From: CAZTZL01 sp964537715
GTDB taxonomy: Bacteria > Zhuqueibacterota > QNDG01 > DSAB01
DNA: 19,420 nt
Direction of reading: 5' to 3'
Assembly (NCBI GenBank): GCA_964537715.1
Contig: CAZIAH010000079.1
Coordinates: forward strand, 1-19,420
Under the pieces are notes generated by a model. That model was given only the letters and a program-made list of their open reading frames with translations, did no database searches and was not told where the DNA came from. Of the stretch, positions 8,132 through 14,834 are shown piece by piece; position 1 is the first letter of the stretch, and the number at the start of each line of letters is the position of its first letter. Position numbers and translations under genes: made by a program.

Positions 8132-9094
8132 ATGAATCTCTTCAATATAAAAAATTCTATGAAATCCATCGTCTATGATTTTACAGGTATATACGACTAT
8201 TTCCATATTCCACACTTAATTCACGACGATCTAAACATTAATAACCCGATTCACTATTATATCGATCTCAGAAAAAAGTATAATTATAAGGGTAAATTCG
8301 ATGAAGAAGGAATTTTTCTTTTTTTTCAAAACAAAACTACGGGATGGTTTCATTTCCCAATTTCAATTTTCAATTATGGTATTGGCGCAATGCAAAATTA
8401 TTTAGCCAACGGTGAGAAAACTGCTTTCAACCGAATGATCGTACAAGCGGAATGGGCATATAATAACCAAATTAAAGAAAATAAATATGAAGGTGGCTGG
8501 CAATGTAATTTGGATTTTCCTATATATAATCTTAAATCTGGTTGGATATCAGCCTTGGCACAAGGTCTCGGGATTTCATTCTTATTAAGAGTATGGAAAT
8601 TAACAAAAGATAAAAGATTTCTTGAATCGGCAAATTTGGCGGTATATCCATACTATAAATTAGTGGAAGACGGTGGTATGAAAGTCCTTTTTCATAATAA
8701 ATATCCGTTTTATGAAGAATATCCTTCATCATCTCCATCATTTGTCTTGAATGGTTTTATATCTTCAATTCTGGGATTAAGGGATCTGGCATTATTCACA
8801 AATAACCAAACCGCAGACAAATTATGGAAACAAGGAATCGCCACATTAAAGGCGATCCTACCTTATTATGATTTAGGATATTGGTCGAGATATGACTTAT
8901 ATAAATCGAAAACCAATATCGCAAGTCGTTTTTACCATCAATATCATATCACTCAACTAAAATTATTATATATGTTGACAGAAGAAAAAATTTTTAATAA
9001 ATATTCAGAAAAATTTTTATCTTATTACCATAACAAATTATTTCGAATTAAATCTCTTCAAAAAAAGATAGGCTGGCGTATAAAAAGACTATAA
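8132..9094 (+). CDS. D-glucuronyl C5-epimerase family protein
   Basis: A 320-residue protein resembling the catalytic C-terminal domain of heparosan glucuronyl C5-epimerase (GLCE, C5-epim_C). Recognisable blocks, in order, are NYGIGAMQNY (81-90), GGWQCNLDFPIYNLKSGWIS (121-140), ALAQGLGISFLLR (141-153), EEYPSSSPSFVLNGFI (195-210), GLRDL (215-219), WSRYDL (251-256) and FYHQYHITQLKLL (267-279). By my recollection of the animal enzyme, Y254 and Y268 sit where its catalytic tyrosines lie (contexts IYDL and DYHTTHINQL), and E196 or its neighbour E195 where its key Glu lies. The family inverts C5 of D-GlcA in a chain to give L-IdoA. There is no signal peptide or TM segment, so it should act in the cytoplasm, presumably on lipid-linked or nascent glycan before Wzx flips it. 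The real substrate could also be a GlcNAcA-type residue, given the WbpA/WbpE homologues. It is shorter than animal GLCE, consistent with a catalytic core alone. Confidence 0.88.
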   Translation: MNLFNIKNSMKSIVYDFTGIYDYFHIPHLIHDDLNINNPIHYYIDLRKKYNYKGKFDEEGIFLFFQNKTTGWFHFPISIFNYGIGAMQNYLANGEKTAFNRMIVQAEWAYNNQIKENKYEGGWQCNLDFPIYNLKSGWISALAQGLGISFLLRVWKLTKDKRFLESANLAVYPYYKLVEDGGMKVLFHNKYPFYEEYPSSSPSFVLNGFISSILGLRDLALFTNNQTADKLWKQGIATLKAILPYYDLGYWSRYDLYKSKTNIASRFYHQYHITQLKLLYMLTEEKIFNKYSEKFLSYYHNKLFRIKSLQKKIGWRIKRL

Positions 9095-9151
9095 AGTATA
9101 AACATCTGTCTTAAAATAGTATTTTAAATTTGACCTAAAAAGAAAACAAAC

Positions 9152-10309
9152 ATGACAGATATGATCATTAAATGTTCATTTTGGATCTTTATCGCTTTTC
9201 TATTTTATATCTATATTGGTTATCCATTGATTCTATACTTTATCAATAAACTCGTTAAATCAAAATTCGATTATTCCACTGTCGAGTATATTCCTGTGAT
9301 TAGTCTCATTATTCCAGCTAGAAACGAAGAAAAAATCATTGAAAAGAAAATCAGAAACTGTTTAGAATTAGATTATCCTGAAAATAAATTAGAAATCGTT
9401 ATTGTTTCTGATAATTCAACGGACAAAACTGACGAGATCGTTAGAAAATTTTCAAAAAAGAACGTAAAACTCATTTCCCTTCAAGAAAGGCATGGGAAAA
9501 CAGAAGCTCAAAATATGGCTTCAAAATTAGCGTCTGGGGAAATTCTTGTATTCTCAGATGCAAATGCAATGTATATTCCGGAAGCTTTAAAACATCTTGC
9601 TTCTCATTTTATTAATCCTGAAGTAGCTTGTGTGTCGGGCGAACTTTGCTATAAAAATCCCAATAAAAGCATCGTAGGACATGAGGAAAATTTCTACTGG
9701 CAATATGAAAAATTTATTAAAAAACAGGAAGATCAAATCGGGACAATTCTCGGTGTCAACGGATCCATTTATGCAATTAGAAAAGCGAAATATATTCCCC
9801 TTGAAAAAGACATGATCAGCGATCTAATCGAACCATTGGAAATTGTCTATCGTGGTGGAAAAATAATCTATGAATCACGAGCTATTTCATATGAAGAAGC
9901 ATCCATCTCTTTTGAAGACGAATTGAATCGAAAACGCCGCATTGTATCGAGAAGCATCTACAGCTTATTGAAACACCCCTGGCTTTTAAATCCTTTCAAA
10001 AATCCCATGATGGTTTTTGAACTAATATCCCATAAAATCCTCAGATGGTTAAGTCCAATTTTTATGATCTTTATCTTAATTATCAATCTATTTATTCTAA
10101 AACAGGTTTTTTATATATCCATTTTTTATATTCAAATGTTATTTTATCTTTTATCTATTCTGGGTTGCGTTTTAAGAGGGAATAAAGCACTGCCGTCTTT
10201 TTTCTTTATTCCTTATTATGTATATATATTGGGTTATTCATCTATTCTTGGAATCGTTGATGTTATTCATAAGAAAGATTTTATGACTTGGGAACCCATT
10301 CGTCACTAA
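9152..10309 (+). CDS. Membrane-bound GT2 glycosyltransferase (cellulose/hyaluronan synthase-like)
   Basis: A 385-residue GT-A enzyme framed by membrane helices: TM1 at about 7-33, then the catalytic domain (about 45-270), then two to four C-terminal TM segments (about 296-370). Motifs are LIIPARNEE (52-60), VSDNSTDKTDE (85-95), LVFSDANAM (132-140, the DxD-like site), GVNGSIYAIR (201-210), SDLIEP (223-228, at the place of the ED motif) and RKRRIVSR (260-267, at the place of the QxxRW motif). This architecture is shared by processive synthases and by many single-addition EPS transferases, and the altered QxxRW motif argues for caution about processivity. It lies 57 nt after the C5-epimerase, so it may transfer the uronic acid or the adjoining hexosamine, but the donor is not known. 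No Shine-Dalgarno is seen. It is the last gene of the AT-rich block. Confidence 0.88.
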   Translation: MTDMIIKCSFWIFIAFLFYIYIGYPLILYFINKLVKSKFDYSTVEYIPVISLIIPARNEEKIIEKKIRNCLELDYPENKLEIVIVSDNSTDKTDEIVRKFSKKNVKLISLQERHGKTEAQNMASKLASGEILVFSDANAMYIPEALKHLASHFINPEVACVSGELCYKNPNKSIVGHEENFYWQYEKFIKKQEDQIGTILGVNGSIYAIRKAKYIPLEKDMISDLIEPLEIVYRGGKIIYESRAISYEEASISFEDELNRKRRIVSRSIYSLLKHPWLLNPFKNPMMVFELISHKILRWLSPIFMIFILIINLFILKQVFYISIFYIQMLFYLLSILGCVLRGNKALPSFFFIPYYVYILGYSSILGIVDVIHKKDFMTWEPIRH

Positions 10310-10340
10310 AGAATGCACAATTATAAATTTTTTTTATTAA

Positions 10341-11741
10341 ATGCCAAAAAAACTTGAAAAATTCCTCCTTATCGTCACTGACCTCGTCATGATCCACCTA
10401 ACTTTTTTTGTCTGGTGTCGGTTGCGGCTCATAATGGGTTTTTATTCACAGACCTCCTTTTGGGAAGTCGCTCAAACTTCCCTGGTATTGTATATCTTCT
10501 GGTATCTGCTTTTCGCTCTGTACGGCAATTATCATATCTGGTACACCCGATCGAGAATCGACGAATTCATCACTGTGGTTAAAACCGTATCCATCGGCGT
10601 CTTTTTTATCTTCATCATGACATCCGATCTTAAAGGCGATTTCTCCGATCCTCTTCGGCCAAGCCGTTTATTGATTCTCTCCTACTGGGCGCTTTTGATT
10701 TTCTTTGTGGGTTCCGGACGCATTCTCCTGAGAACATTGCACCGTAGGCTCCTTGCGATGGGTATCGGTCACAGAAAGACGCTGATTATTGGCTGGGGGG
10801 AAAAAGCATGGGAACTGTTTGACAAAGTGAAAGATGCCCCCGCAATGGGGTATAATATCCATGGATTCATAACCATATCGGGTCGACCGAAGAAAGGGAA
10901 ATATAAAGATGTTCCCATTTTGGGTGGACTGGATCAACTCCATCAAGTCATCCAAAAAAAGAATACTCAGGAAATTCTGATCGCTCTACCAAGAAGATCG
11001 GAACGTATGTTGGAGCAGGTCATTGCCGAATGTAACGGCACACCTGTAGGATTGAAAATTGTGCCGGATCTATACGATGTCATTATCGGTCAGGTGAGGA
11101 CCAATCAAATCTACGGATTCCCGCTCATCGAAATCCTGCCCCAGCTCATGGAGCCCTGGGAAAAAACCGTCAAGCGAATGATCGATATCGTGTTTTCGCT
11201 GATCATTCTCGTGTGCTTTCTTCCCGCAGGATTGATTATCGCTGCTCTGATCCAGATCGAAACCAGAGGCCCAATTTTCTATACACAGGAGAGGGTTGGA
11301 AAAGACGGAAAGATTTTTAAAATTATCAAGTTCCGTTCAATGATCGAAGGTGCGGAGAAGATAACAGGCCCGGTCTGGGCCTCGGTCAATGACTCGCGGA
11401 TTACGAAAGTGGGAAGGGTTCTAAGAAAATTGCGGCTCGACGAAGTTCCCCAGTTTATCAACGTTCTGGATGGAAACATGTCTCTCATCGGACCCAGACC
11501 GGAACGTCCCTTTTTCGTTGAAAAATTGAGAAAGGTATTTCCCCTTTACACAAGGAGACTGCGCATTCAGCCGGGCATTACCGGATGGGCTCAGGTCAAA
11601 GGAGGTTATGACCAGTCCCTGGAACATGTCAGACAAAAACTGGAGTACGATCTTTTCTATTTAGAAAACATGTCTCTTCGAATGGACATGAAAATTATGA
11701 TCAATACAATGTATGTGATGTTAATCGGCAAGGGACACTAA
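10341..11741 (+). CDS. Polyprenyl-phosphate hexose/hexosamine-1-phosphate transferase (initiating, WbaP/WcaJ-like)
   Basis: A 466-residue bitopic/polytopic initiating enzyme of full family length. Residues about 8-130 hold four to five TM segments. A CoA-binding-like Rossmann domain follows (about 145-240, LIIGWGEKAWELF). The C-terminal bacterial sugar-transferase domain starts with KRMIDIVFSLIIL (278-290, the re-entrant membrane helix). Its catalytic motifs are GPIFYTQERVGKDGKIFKI (310-328), KFRSM (330-334), LRLDEVPQFINVLDGNMSLI (364-383, with the Asp-Glu dyad D367-E368), GPRPERP (384-390) and QPGITGWAQV (410-419). It transfers a sugar-1-phosphate from a UDP-sugar to undecaprenyl phosphate at the cytoplasmic face and so commits the lipid carrier to this polysaccharide. 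Its base composition is clearly richer in GC than the eight genes before it, which puts it on the conserved side of the cassette border. No Shine-Dalgarno precedes it. Confidence 0.93.
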   Translation: MPKKLEKFLLIVTDLVMIHLTFFVWCRLRLIMGFYSQTSFWEVAQTSLVLYIFWYLLFALYGNYHIWYTRSRIDEFITVVKTVSIGVFFIFIMTSDLKGDFSDPLRPSRLLILSYWALLIFFVGSGRILLRTLHRRLLAMGIGHRKTLIIGWGEKAWELFDKVKDAPAMGYNIHGFITISGRPKKGKYKDVPILGGLDQLHQVIQKKNTQEILIALPRRSERMLEQVIAECNGTPVGLKIVPDLYDVIIGQVRTNQIYGFPLIEILPQLMEPWEKTVKRMIDIVFSLIILVCFLPAGLIIAALIQIETRGPIFYTQERVGKDGKIFKIIKFRSMIEGAEKITGPVWASVNDSRITKVGRVLRKLRLDEVPQFINVLDGNMSLIGPRPERPFFVEKLRKVFPLYTRRLRIQPGITGWAQVKGGYDQSLEHVRQKLEYDLFYLENMSLRMDMKIMINTMYVMLIGKGH

Positions 11742-11762
11742 GCTATTTTAGGAATTAATTAA

Positions 11763-11770
11763 GGAAAGGA
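11763..11770 (+). promoter_or_regulatory. Ribosome binding site of the aminotransferase gene
   Basis: GGAAAGGA lies 7 nt before the GTG at 11778. It favours this GTG over the in-frame ATG at 11790, which would be about 19 nt away. Confidence 0.5.
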
Positions 11771-11777
11771 AAACACC

Positions 11778-12881
11778 GTGAATATACCCATGGTCGATCT
11801 GGTCACCCAGTATCAAAGCATCCGAAAAGAAATGGACAAAGCGATTAAAAATGTTCTGGAAAGCGGCTATTTCATTATGGGACCGGAAGTGGGAGCTTTC
11901 GAACAGGAAATGGCCGATTTCAGCAATGTGAAATTCGGCATCGGCTGCGCTTCCGGGACAGAGGCCCTCCAAATCGCCTTGATGACGATCGGTATCGAAC
12001 CCGGAGACGAAGTGATTACCACTCCATTTACATTCGTCGCAACTGCTGAAGTGATCGTTTTGTTCGGGGCGAAACCGATTTTCGTGGATATCGATCCAGT
12101 TACCTACTGCATCAACGTCGAAAAAATTGAAAAGGCCGTATCCAAAAAAACCAAGGCGATCATTCCGGTCCACCTCTACGGCCAGACGGCGGATATGAAC
12201 CCGATCAATGCCATCGCGAAAAAACATGGCCTTCCGGTGATCGAAGATGCGGCCCAAGCCGTGGGCGCAACCTACAAAGGAAAGCGGACATGCGGACTCG
12301 GAGACATGGGTTGCCTGTCTTTTTTCCCATCCAAAAATCTGGGAGCGTACGGCGATGGAGGCATGGTACTGACATCCAATGCGGAATATGCGGAACAACT
12401 CCGCATCATTCGGAACCACGGATCTTCGAAACGGTATCATCATACGCTACTTGGAGTCAACAGCCGGCTCGATGCGATTCAGGCGGCCATTCTCAGGGTG
12501 AAGCTCAAGCACCTCACAGCATGGAACGATGCGAGAAAAGACCGGGCTGCGCTCTATTCCGAACTGCTGAAAGATGCCAATGTCGTTACACCCGTGACGG
12601 CGGAAACCAACGAGCATGTTTTCCACCAGTATACGCTCTTGGCCGAAAACCGGGACGGGCTCAGGGATCATCTTAATAAAGCCGGGATCGCCATTGCGAT
12701 TCACTACCCCATCCCTCTGCATCTGCAGCCGGCTTACAAGCATTTGGGATATAAGAAGGGAGATCTCCCCATAGCGGAGAAAATTTCTGAAAAGGTCATT
12801 TCACTCCCCATGTATCCGGAACTCAAGGAAGAAGACATTCATTACATCGCCAATAAAATTATCGAATACACAACATCATAG
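11778..12881 (+). CDS. wbpE: DegT/DnrJ/EryC1/StrS aminotransferase (WbpE-like)
   Basis: A 367-residue PLP-dependent sugar aminotransferase of normal length. Motifs are GPEVGAFEQEMADF (35-48), GCASGTEALQIAL (56-68), DEVITTPFTFVATAE (77-91), PVIEDAAQAVGA (153-164, the PLP-ring Asp D157), SFFPSKNLGAYGDGG (181-195, with the Schiff-base Lys K186) and NSRLDAIQAA (228-237). The running similarity to WbpE (the MVDL start, GPEV, SFFPSK, RYHH, GVNSRLD) suggests it aminates C3 of UDP-2-acetamido-2-deoxy-3-oxo-glucuronate, using glutamate. That matches the WbpA-like dehydrogenase at the other end of the locus. The WbpB oxidase and WbpD acetyltransferase are not in the window and may lie upstream. The start is GTG. 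The gene is 14 nt before serS, so they probably share a transcript. Other DegT activities cannot be excluded. Confidence 0.88.
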   Translation: MNIPMVDLVTQYQSIRKEMDKAIKNVLESGYFIMGPEVGAFEQEMADFSNVKFGIGCASGTEALQIALMTIGIEPGDEVITTPFTFVATAEVIVLFGAKPIFVDIDPVTYCINVEKIEKAVSKKTKAIIPVHLYGQTADMNPINAIAKKHGLPVIEDAAQAVGATYKGKRTCGLGDMGCLSFFPSKNLGAYGDGGMVLTSNAEYAEQLRIIRNHGSSKRYHHTLLGVNSRLDAIQAAILRVKLKHLTAWNDARKDRAALYSELLKDANVVTPVTAETNEHVFHQYTLLAENRDGLRDHLNKAGIAIAIHYPIPLHLQPAYKHLGYKKGDLPIAEKISEKVISLPMYPELKEEDIHYIANKIIEYTTS

Positions 12882-12884
12882 GAG
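12880..12884 (+). promoter_or_regulatory. Ribosome binding site of serS
   Basis: AGGAG overlaps the stop codon of the aminotransferase gene and lies 11 nt before the ATG at 12896. This ties serS translation to the end of the polysaccharide operon. Confidence 0.6.
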
Positions 12885-12895
12885 TTTTCTTTTTT

Positions 12896-14164
12896 ATGCT
12901 GGACCATCATTTTATTCGTGAAAATCCCGAAATTGTCAAGGAGGCAATCCGAAAAAAGAACAGCCGCGTCGATATCGATTCGCTGTTAGCACTGGATGAA
13001 AAGCGCCGGGAAAACATCAAAAAGGCAGATCAGTTGAAAGCGGAACGCAACCGGGTTTCCGAAGAGATCGGCAATCTCAAGAAAAAAGGAAAGGATGTCT
13101 CCGCCATTATTAAAAAAATGGGAAAAGTTTCGGATGAAATCAAGCAGTTGGACGGAGAAAGAAAAAAGATCGAAGCAGACATGCATCGGATTGCCATCAC
13201 CATCCCGAACATTCCGCATCCATCAGTTCCTGTAGGACCCGATGCCAGTTACAACAAAATCGTGAAGGAGTGGGGAAAACCGGTGAAACTGGATTTTCAA
13301 CCCAAAACTCACTGGGACATCGGTTCGGCCCTCAGTATATTGGATTTTGAACGTGGAAGCCGGCTTTCCGGATCCAATTTCATTGCAATGAACGGAATCG
13401 GCGCCAAACTGGAACGGGCACTGATCAATTTCATGATCGACCTGCATGTGGAAAAACACGGATACACCGAGGTCTCGGTTCCATTTATCGTTTTAAGGGA
13501 AATGATGTTCGGAACCGGCCAGCTGCCCAAACTCGAAGAGGACATGTATCTCATCGAACAGGACGATCTCTTTCTCATTCCCACGGCCGAAGTTCCCGTG
13601 ACCAATCTGCACAGAGAGGAAATTCTCAGGGAAAATCAACTGCCCATTCGTTACACGGCATACACGCCCTGTTTCAGACGTGAAGCCGGATCGTACGGCG
13701 CAGACACCCGCGGTCTGATGCGGATCCATCAGTTCGACAAGGTTGAAATGGTCAAATTCGTCAAACCGGAGACTTCTTACGATGAACTGGAAACGCTTCT
13801 CAGCAATGCCGAGGAAGTCCTCCAGCTTCTCGAACTCCCTTACCGCGTGGTGGCACTGTCCACGGGTGATCTCTCCTTTGCCGCGGCAAAATGTTACGAT
13901 TTGGAAGTGCACGCTGCCGGCATCGACCGGTGGCTCGAAGTTTCTTCCTGCTCGAATTTCGAGGACTTTCAAGCGAGACGGATGAACATTCGATTCCGCC
14001 GGGAAGCCGGACAAAAGCCCGAATACGTGCACACACTCAACGGTTCCGGACTGGCGCTTCCAAGAACCGTGATTGCTATCCTGGAAAACTACCAAACCGA
14101 CGAAGGCACAGTCGTCATACCGAAGGTTTTAAGAAAATATATGAATATGGATGTAATTAAATAA
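12896..14164 (+). CDS. serS: Seryl-tRNA synthetase
   Basis: A 422-residue class II aminoacyl-tRNA synthetase of the bacterial type, which charges tRNA-Ser (and tRNA-Sec) with serine in the cytoplasm. The N-terminal arm (about 1-110) starts MLDHHFIRENPEIVKEAIRK and forms the long antiparallel coiled coil that binds the tRNA variable arm; it is rich in Lys and Glu from 33 to 98. The catalytic core follows: motif 1 near 170-200, the TAEVPV loop (230-235) for serine, motif 2 with CFRREAGSYGADTRGLMRIH (259-278), the SCSNFEDFQARR segment (351-362) and motif 3 with NGSGLALPRTVIAILEN (382-398). All key motifs look intact. It is unusual only in its place, directly after a polysaccharide aminotransferase gene, and may be the stable chromosomal anchor of the locus. 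Confidence 0.98.
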   Translation: MLDHHFIRENPEIVKEAIRKKNSRVDIDSLLALDEKRRENIKKADQLKAERNRVSEEIGNLKKKGKDVSAIIKKMGKVSDEIKQLDGERKKIEADMHRIAITIPNIPHPSVPVGPDASYNKIVKEWGKPVKLDFQPKTHWDIGSALSILDFERGSRLSGSNFIAMNGIGAKLERALINFMIDLHVEKHGYTEVSVPFIVLREMMFGTGQLPKLEEDMYLIEQDDLFLIPTAEVPVTNLHREEILRENQLPIRYTAYTPCFRREAGSYGADTRGLMRIHQFDKVEMVKFVKPETSYDELETLLSNAEEVLQLLELPYRVVALSTGDLSFAAAKCYDLEVHAAGIDRWLEVSSCSNFEDFQARRMNIRFRREAGQKPEYVHTLNGSGLALPRTVIAILENYQTDEGTVVIPKVLRKYMNMDVIK

Positions 14165-14179
14165 AATATTCTTTAAAAA

Positions 14180-14335
14180 TTCCAAATGCAAAAATCCAAA
14201 CTTCTCCGCCATAGGCGGATCTGCCTTTGGCGGAAAATAAAACACAAATACCAAATGCCAAAAAAATTTATTTGGATTTTGTACTTTGACATTGACTTGT
14301 CATTTTGATTTTTGACATTTGGCATTTTGTTAAAC
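14180..14335. repeat. MITE/REP-like palindromic intergenic repeat
   Basis: Nested inverted repeats are visible. The core 14205-14234 is an imperfect palindrome made of two adjacent small hairpins: TCCGCC-ATA-GGCGGA (perfect 6-bp stem) and TCTGCC-TTT-GGCGGA (one G-T pair). Outside it, AAAATCCAAA (14191-14200) pairs exactly with TTTGGATTTT (14271-14280), and CCAAATGCAAAAAT (14182-14195) pairs with ATTTTTGACATTTGG (14308-14322) with one extra base. CAAATGCC and GACATTTGG-like words recur several times. Such CCAAATGC/TTTGGCATTT arrays around a GCC-rich hairpin look like a dispersed non-autonomous element. No open reading frame or target-site duplication was identified. Confidence 0.6.
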
Positions 14336-14384
14336 AAAGGAGAATATGTAAAATTTTAGTGTACTAAGTAATCAAAAACCGAAC

Positions 14385-14390
14385 AAGGAG
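14385..14390 (+). promoter_or_regulatory. Ribosome binding site of the YbjQ-like gene
   Basis: AAGGAG lies 8 nt before the ATG at 14399 and fixes that start. Confidence 0.65.
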
Positions 14391-14398
14391 ATCGTGAT

Positions 14399-14710
14399 AT
14401 GATCGTTACAACCACACCCACAGTCGAAGGAAAACCCGTAAAAGAATACAAAGGCATTGTGGCTGGCGAAGCCATCATGGGTGCCAACATTGTCCGGGAT
14501 ATTTTTGCTTCGATCACCGACATTGTCGGCGGACGCTCAGGAGCGTACGAACAGAAATTGATCGATGCAAGAGAAATATCCATCCAAGAAATGATGGATC
14601 ATGCTAAAAAATTAGGTGCCAATGCTGTGGTTGGTGTGGACATCGATTACGAAGTCGTCCGGGAAGGTATGCTCATGGTTACGGCAGCAGGAACGGCTGT
14701 TGTAATTTGA
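14399..14710 (+). CDS. YbjQ/UPF0145 family protein
   Basis: A 103-residue cytoplasmic protein of usual family length. It matches the YbjQ (UPF0145, putative heavy-metal-binding) family throughout: an N-terminal strand MIVTTTPTVEGKPV, the Gly-rich GIVAGEAIMGANIVRDIFA (about 19-37), DIVGGRSGAYEQKLIDAR (about 41-58), and the C-terminal LGANAVVGVDIDYEVV (about 71-86) followed by a GMLMVTAAGTAVVI end. The biochemical role of the family is not established; it forms small oligomeric rings in solved members, to my recollection. It stands alone between the repeat element and the secreted protease gene, with its own strong ribosome binding site, and shows no clear functional link to either neighbour. 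Confidence 0.92.
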   Translation: MIVTTTPTVEGKPVKEYKGIVAGEAIMGANIVRDIFASITDIVGGRSGAYEQKLIDAREISIQEMMDHAKKLGANAVVGVDIDYEVVREGMLMVTAAGTAVVI

Positions 14711-14754
14711 TTGTAATCTTTCAACATTAATTTAAACAAACGTAAACAAAAAAC

Positions 14755-14783
14755 TTGATTTTTAAATTAAATATTTTTAATTT
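14755..14783 (+). promoter_or_regulatory. AT-rich dyad with possible promoter before the protease gene
   Basis: TTGATT (14755-14760) and TAATTT (14778-14783) are spaced by 17 nt and could serve as -35 and -10 boxes. The same place holds a perfect AT-only dyad, AAATTAAA-TATT-TTTAATTT (14764-14783), which might instead be a weak terminator of the upstream gene. Either reading is tentative. Confidence 0.25.
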
Positions 14784-14821
14784 TCCGCAGGAATTTTAAG
14801 GTAGTATATATCTAAATTCTG

Positions 14822-14827
14822 GGAGGG
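14822..14827 (+). promoter_or_regulatory. Ribosome binding site of the protease gene
   Basis: GGAGGG, 7 nt before the ATG at 14835, is a strong Shine-Dalgarno and supports that start. Confidence 0.65.
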
Positions 14828-14834
14828 AAAGAAA

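Larger units (their letters stand above)
14165..14398 (+). other. Non-coding stretch between serS and the ybjQ-like gene
   Basis: 234 nt without a credible gene. It contains the palindromic repeat described separately (14180-14335) and ends with AAGGAG at 14385-14390, the Shine-Dalgarno of the next gene. No convincing promoter hexamers or separate terminator stood out; the two GC-rich hairpins inside the repeat could end serS transcription but lack a following T-run. Confidence 0.7.

Noticed and set aside
9152..10309. Calling the membrane GT2 a true hyaluronan or cellulose synthase
   Set aside because: The QxxRW motif is not intact, the protein is short and the locus has Wzx and Wzy, so a single-addition transferase is at least as likely.
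11748..12443. Long minus-strand frame (231 residues) opposite the aminotransferase gene
   Set aside because: It is antisense to a gene with intact PLP-enzyme motifs; its translation has no recognisable domain and the composition of a mirrored coding frame.
13493..14095. Minus-strand frame of 200 residues opposite serS
   Set aside because: serS motifs 2 and 3 are complete on the plus strand; the antisense frame shows no family pattern and no ribosome binding site.
14205..14234. Rho-independent terminator of serS
   Set aside because: The hairpins are GC-rich but followed by GAAAATAAAAC on the plus strand rather than a T-run; they fit better as the core of the repeat element.
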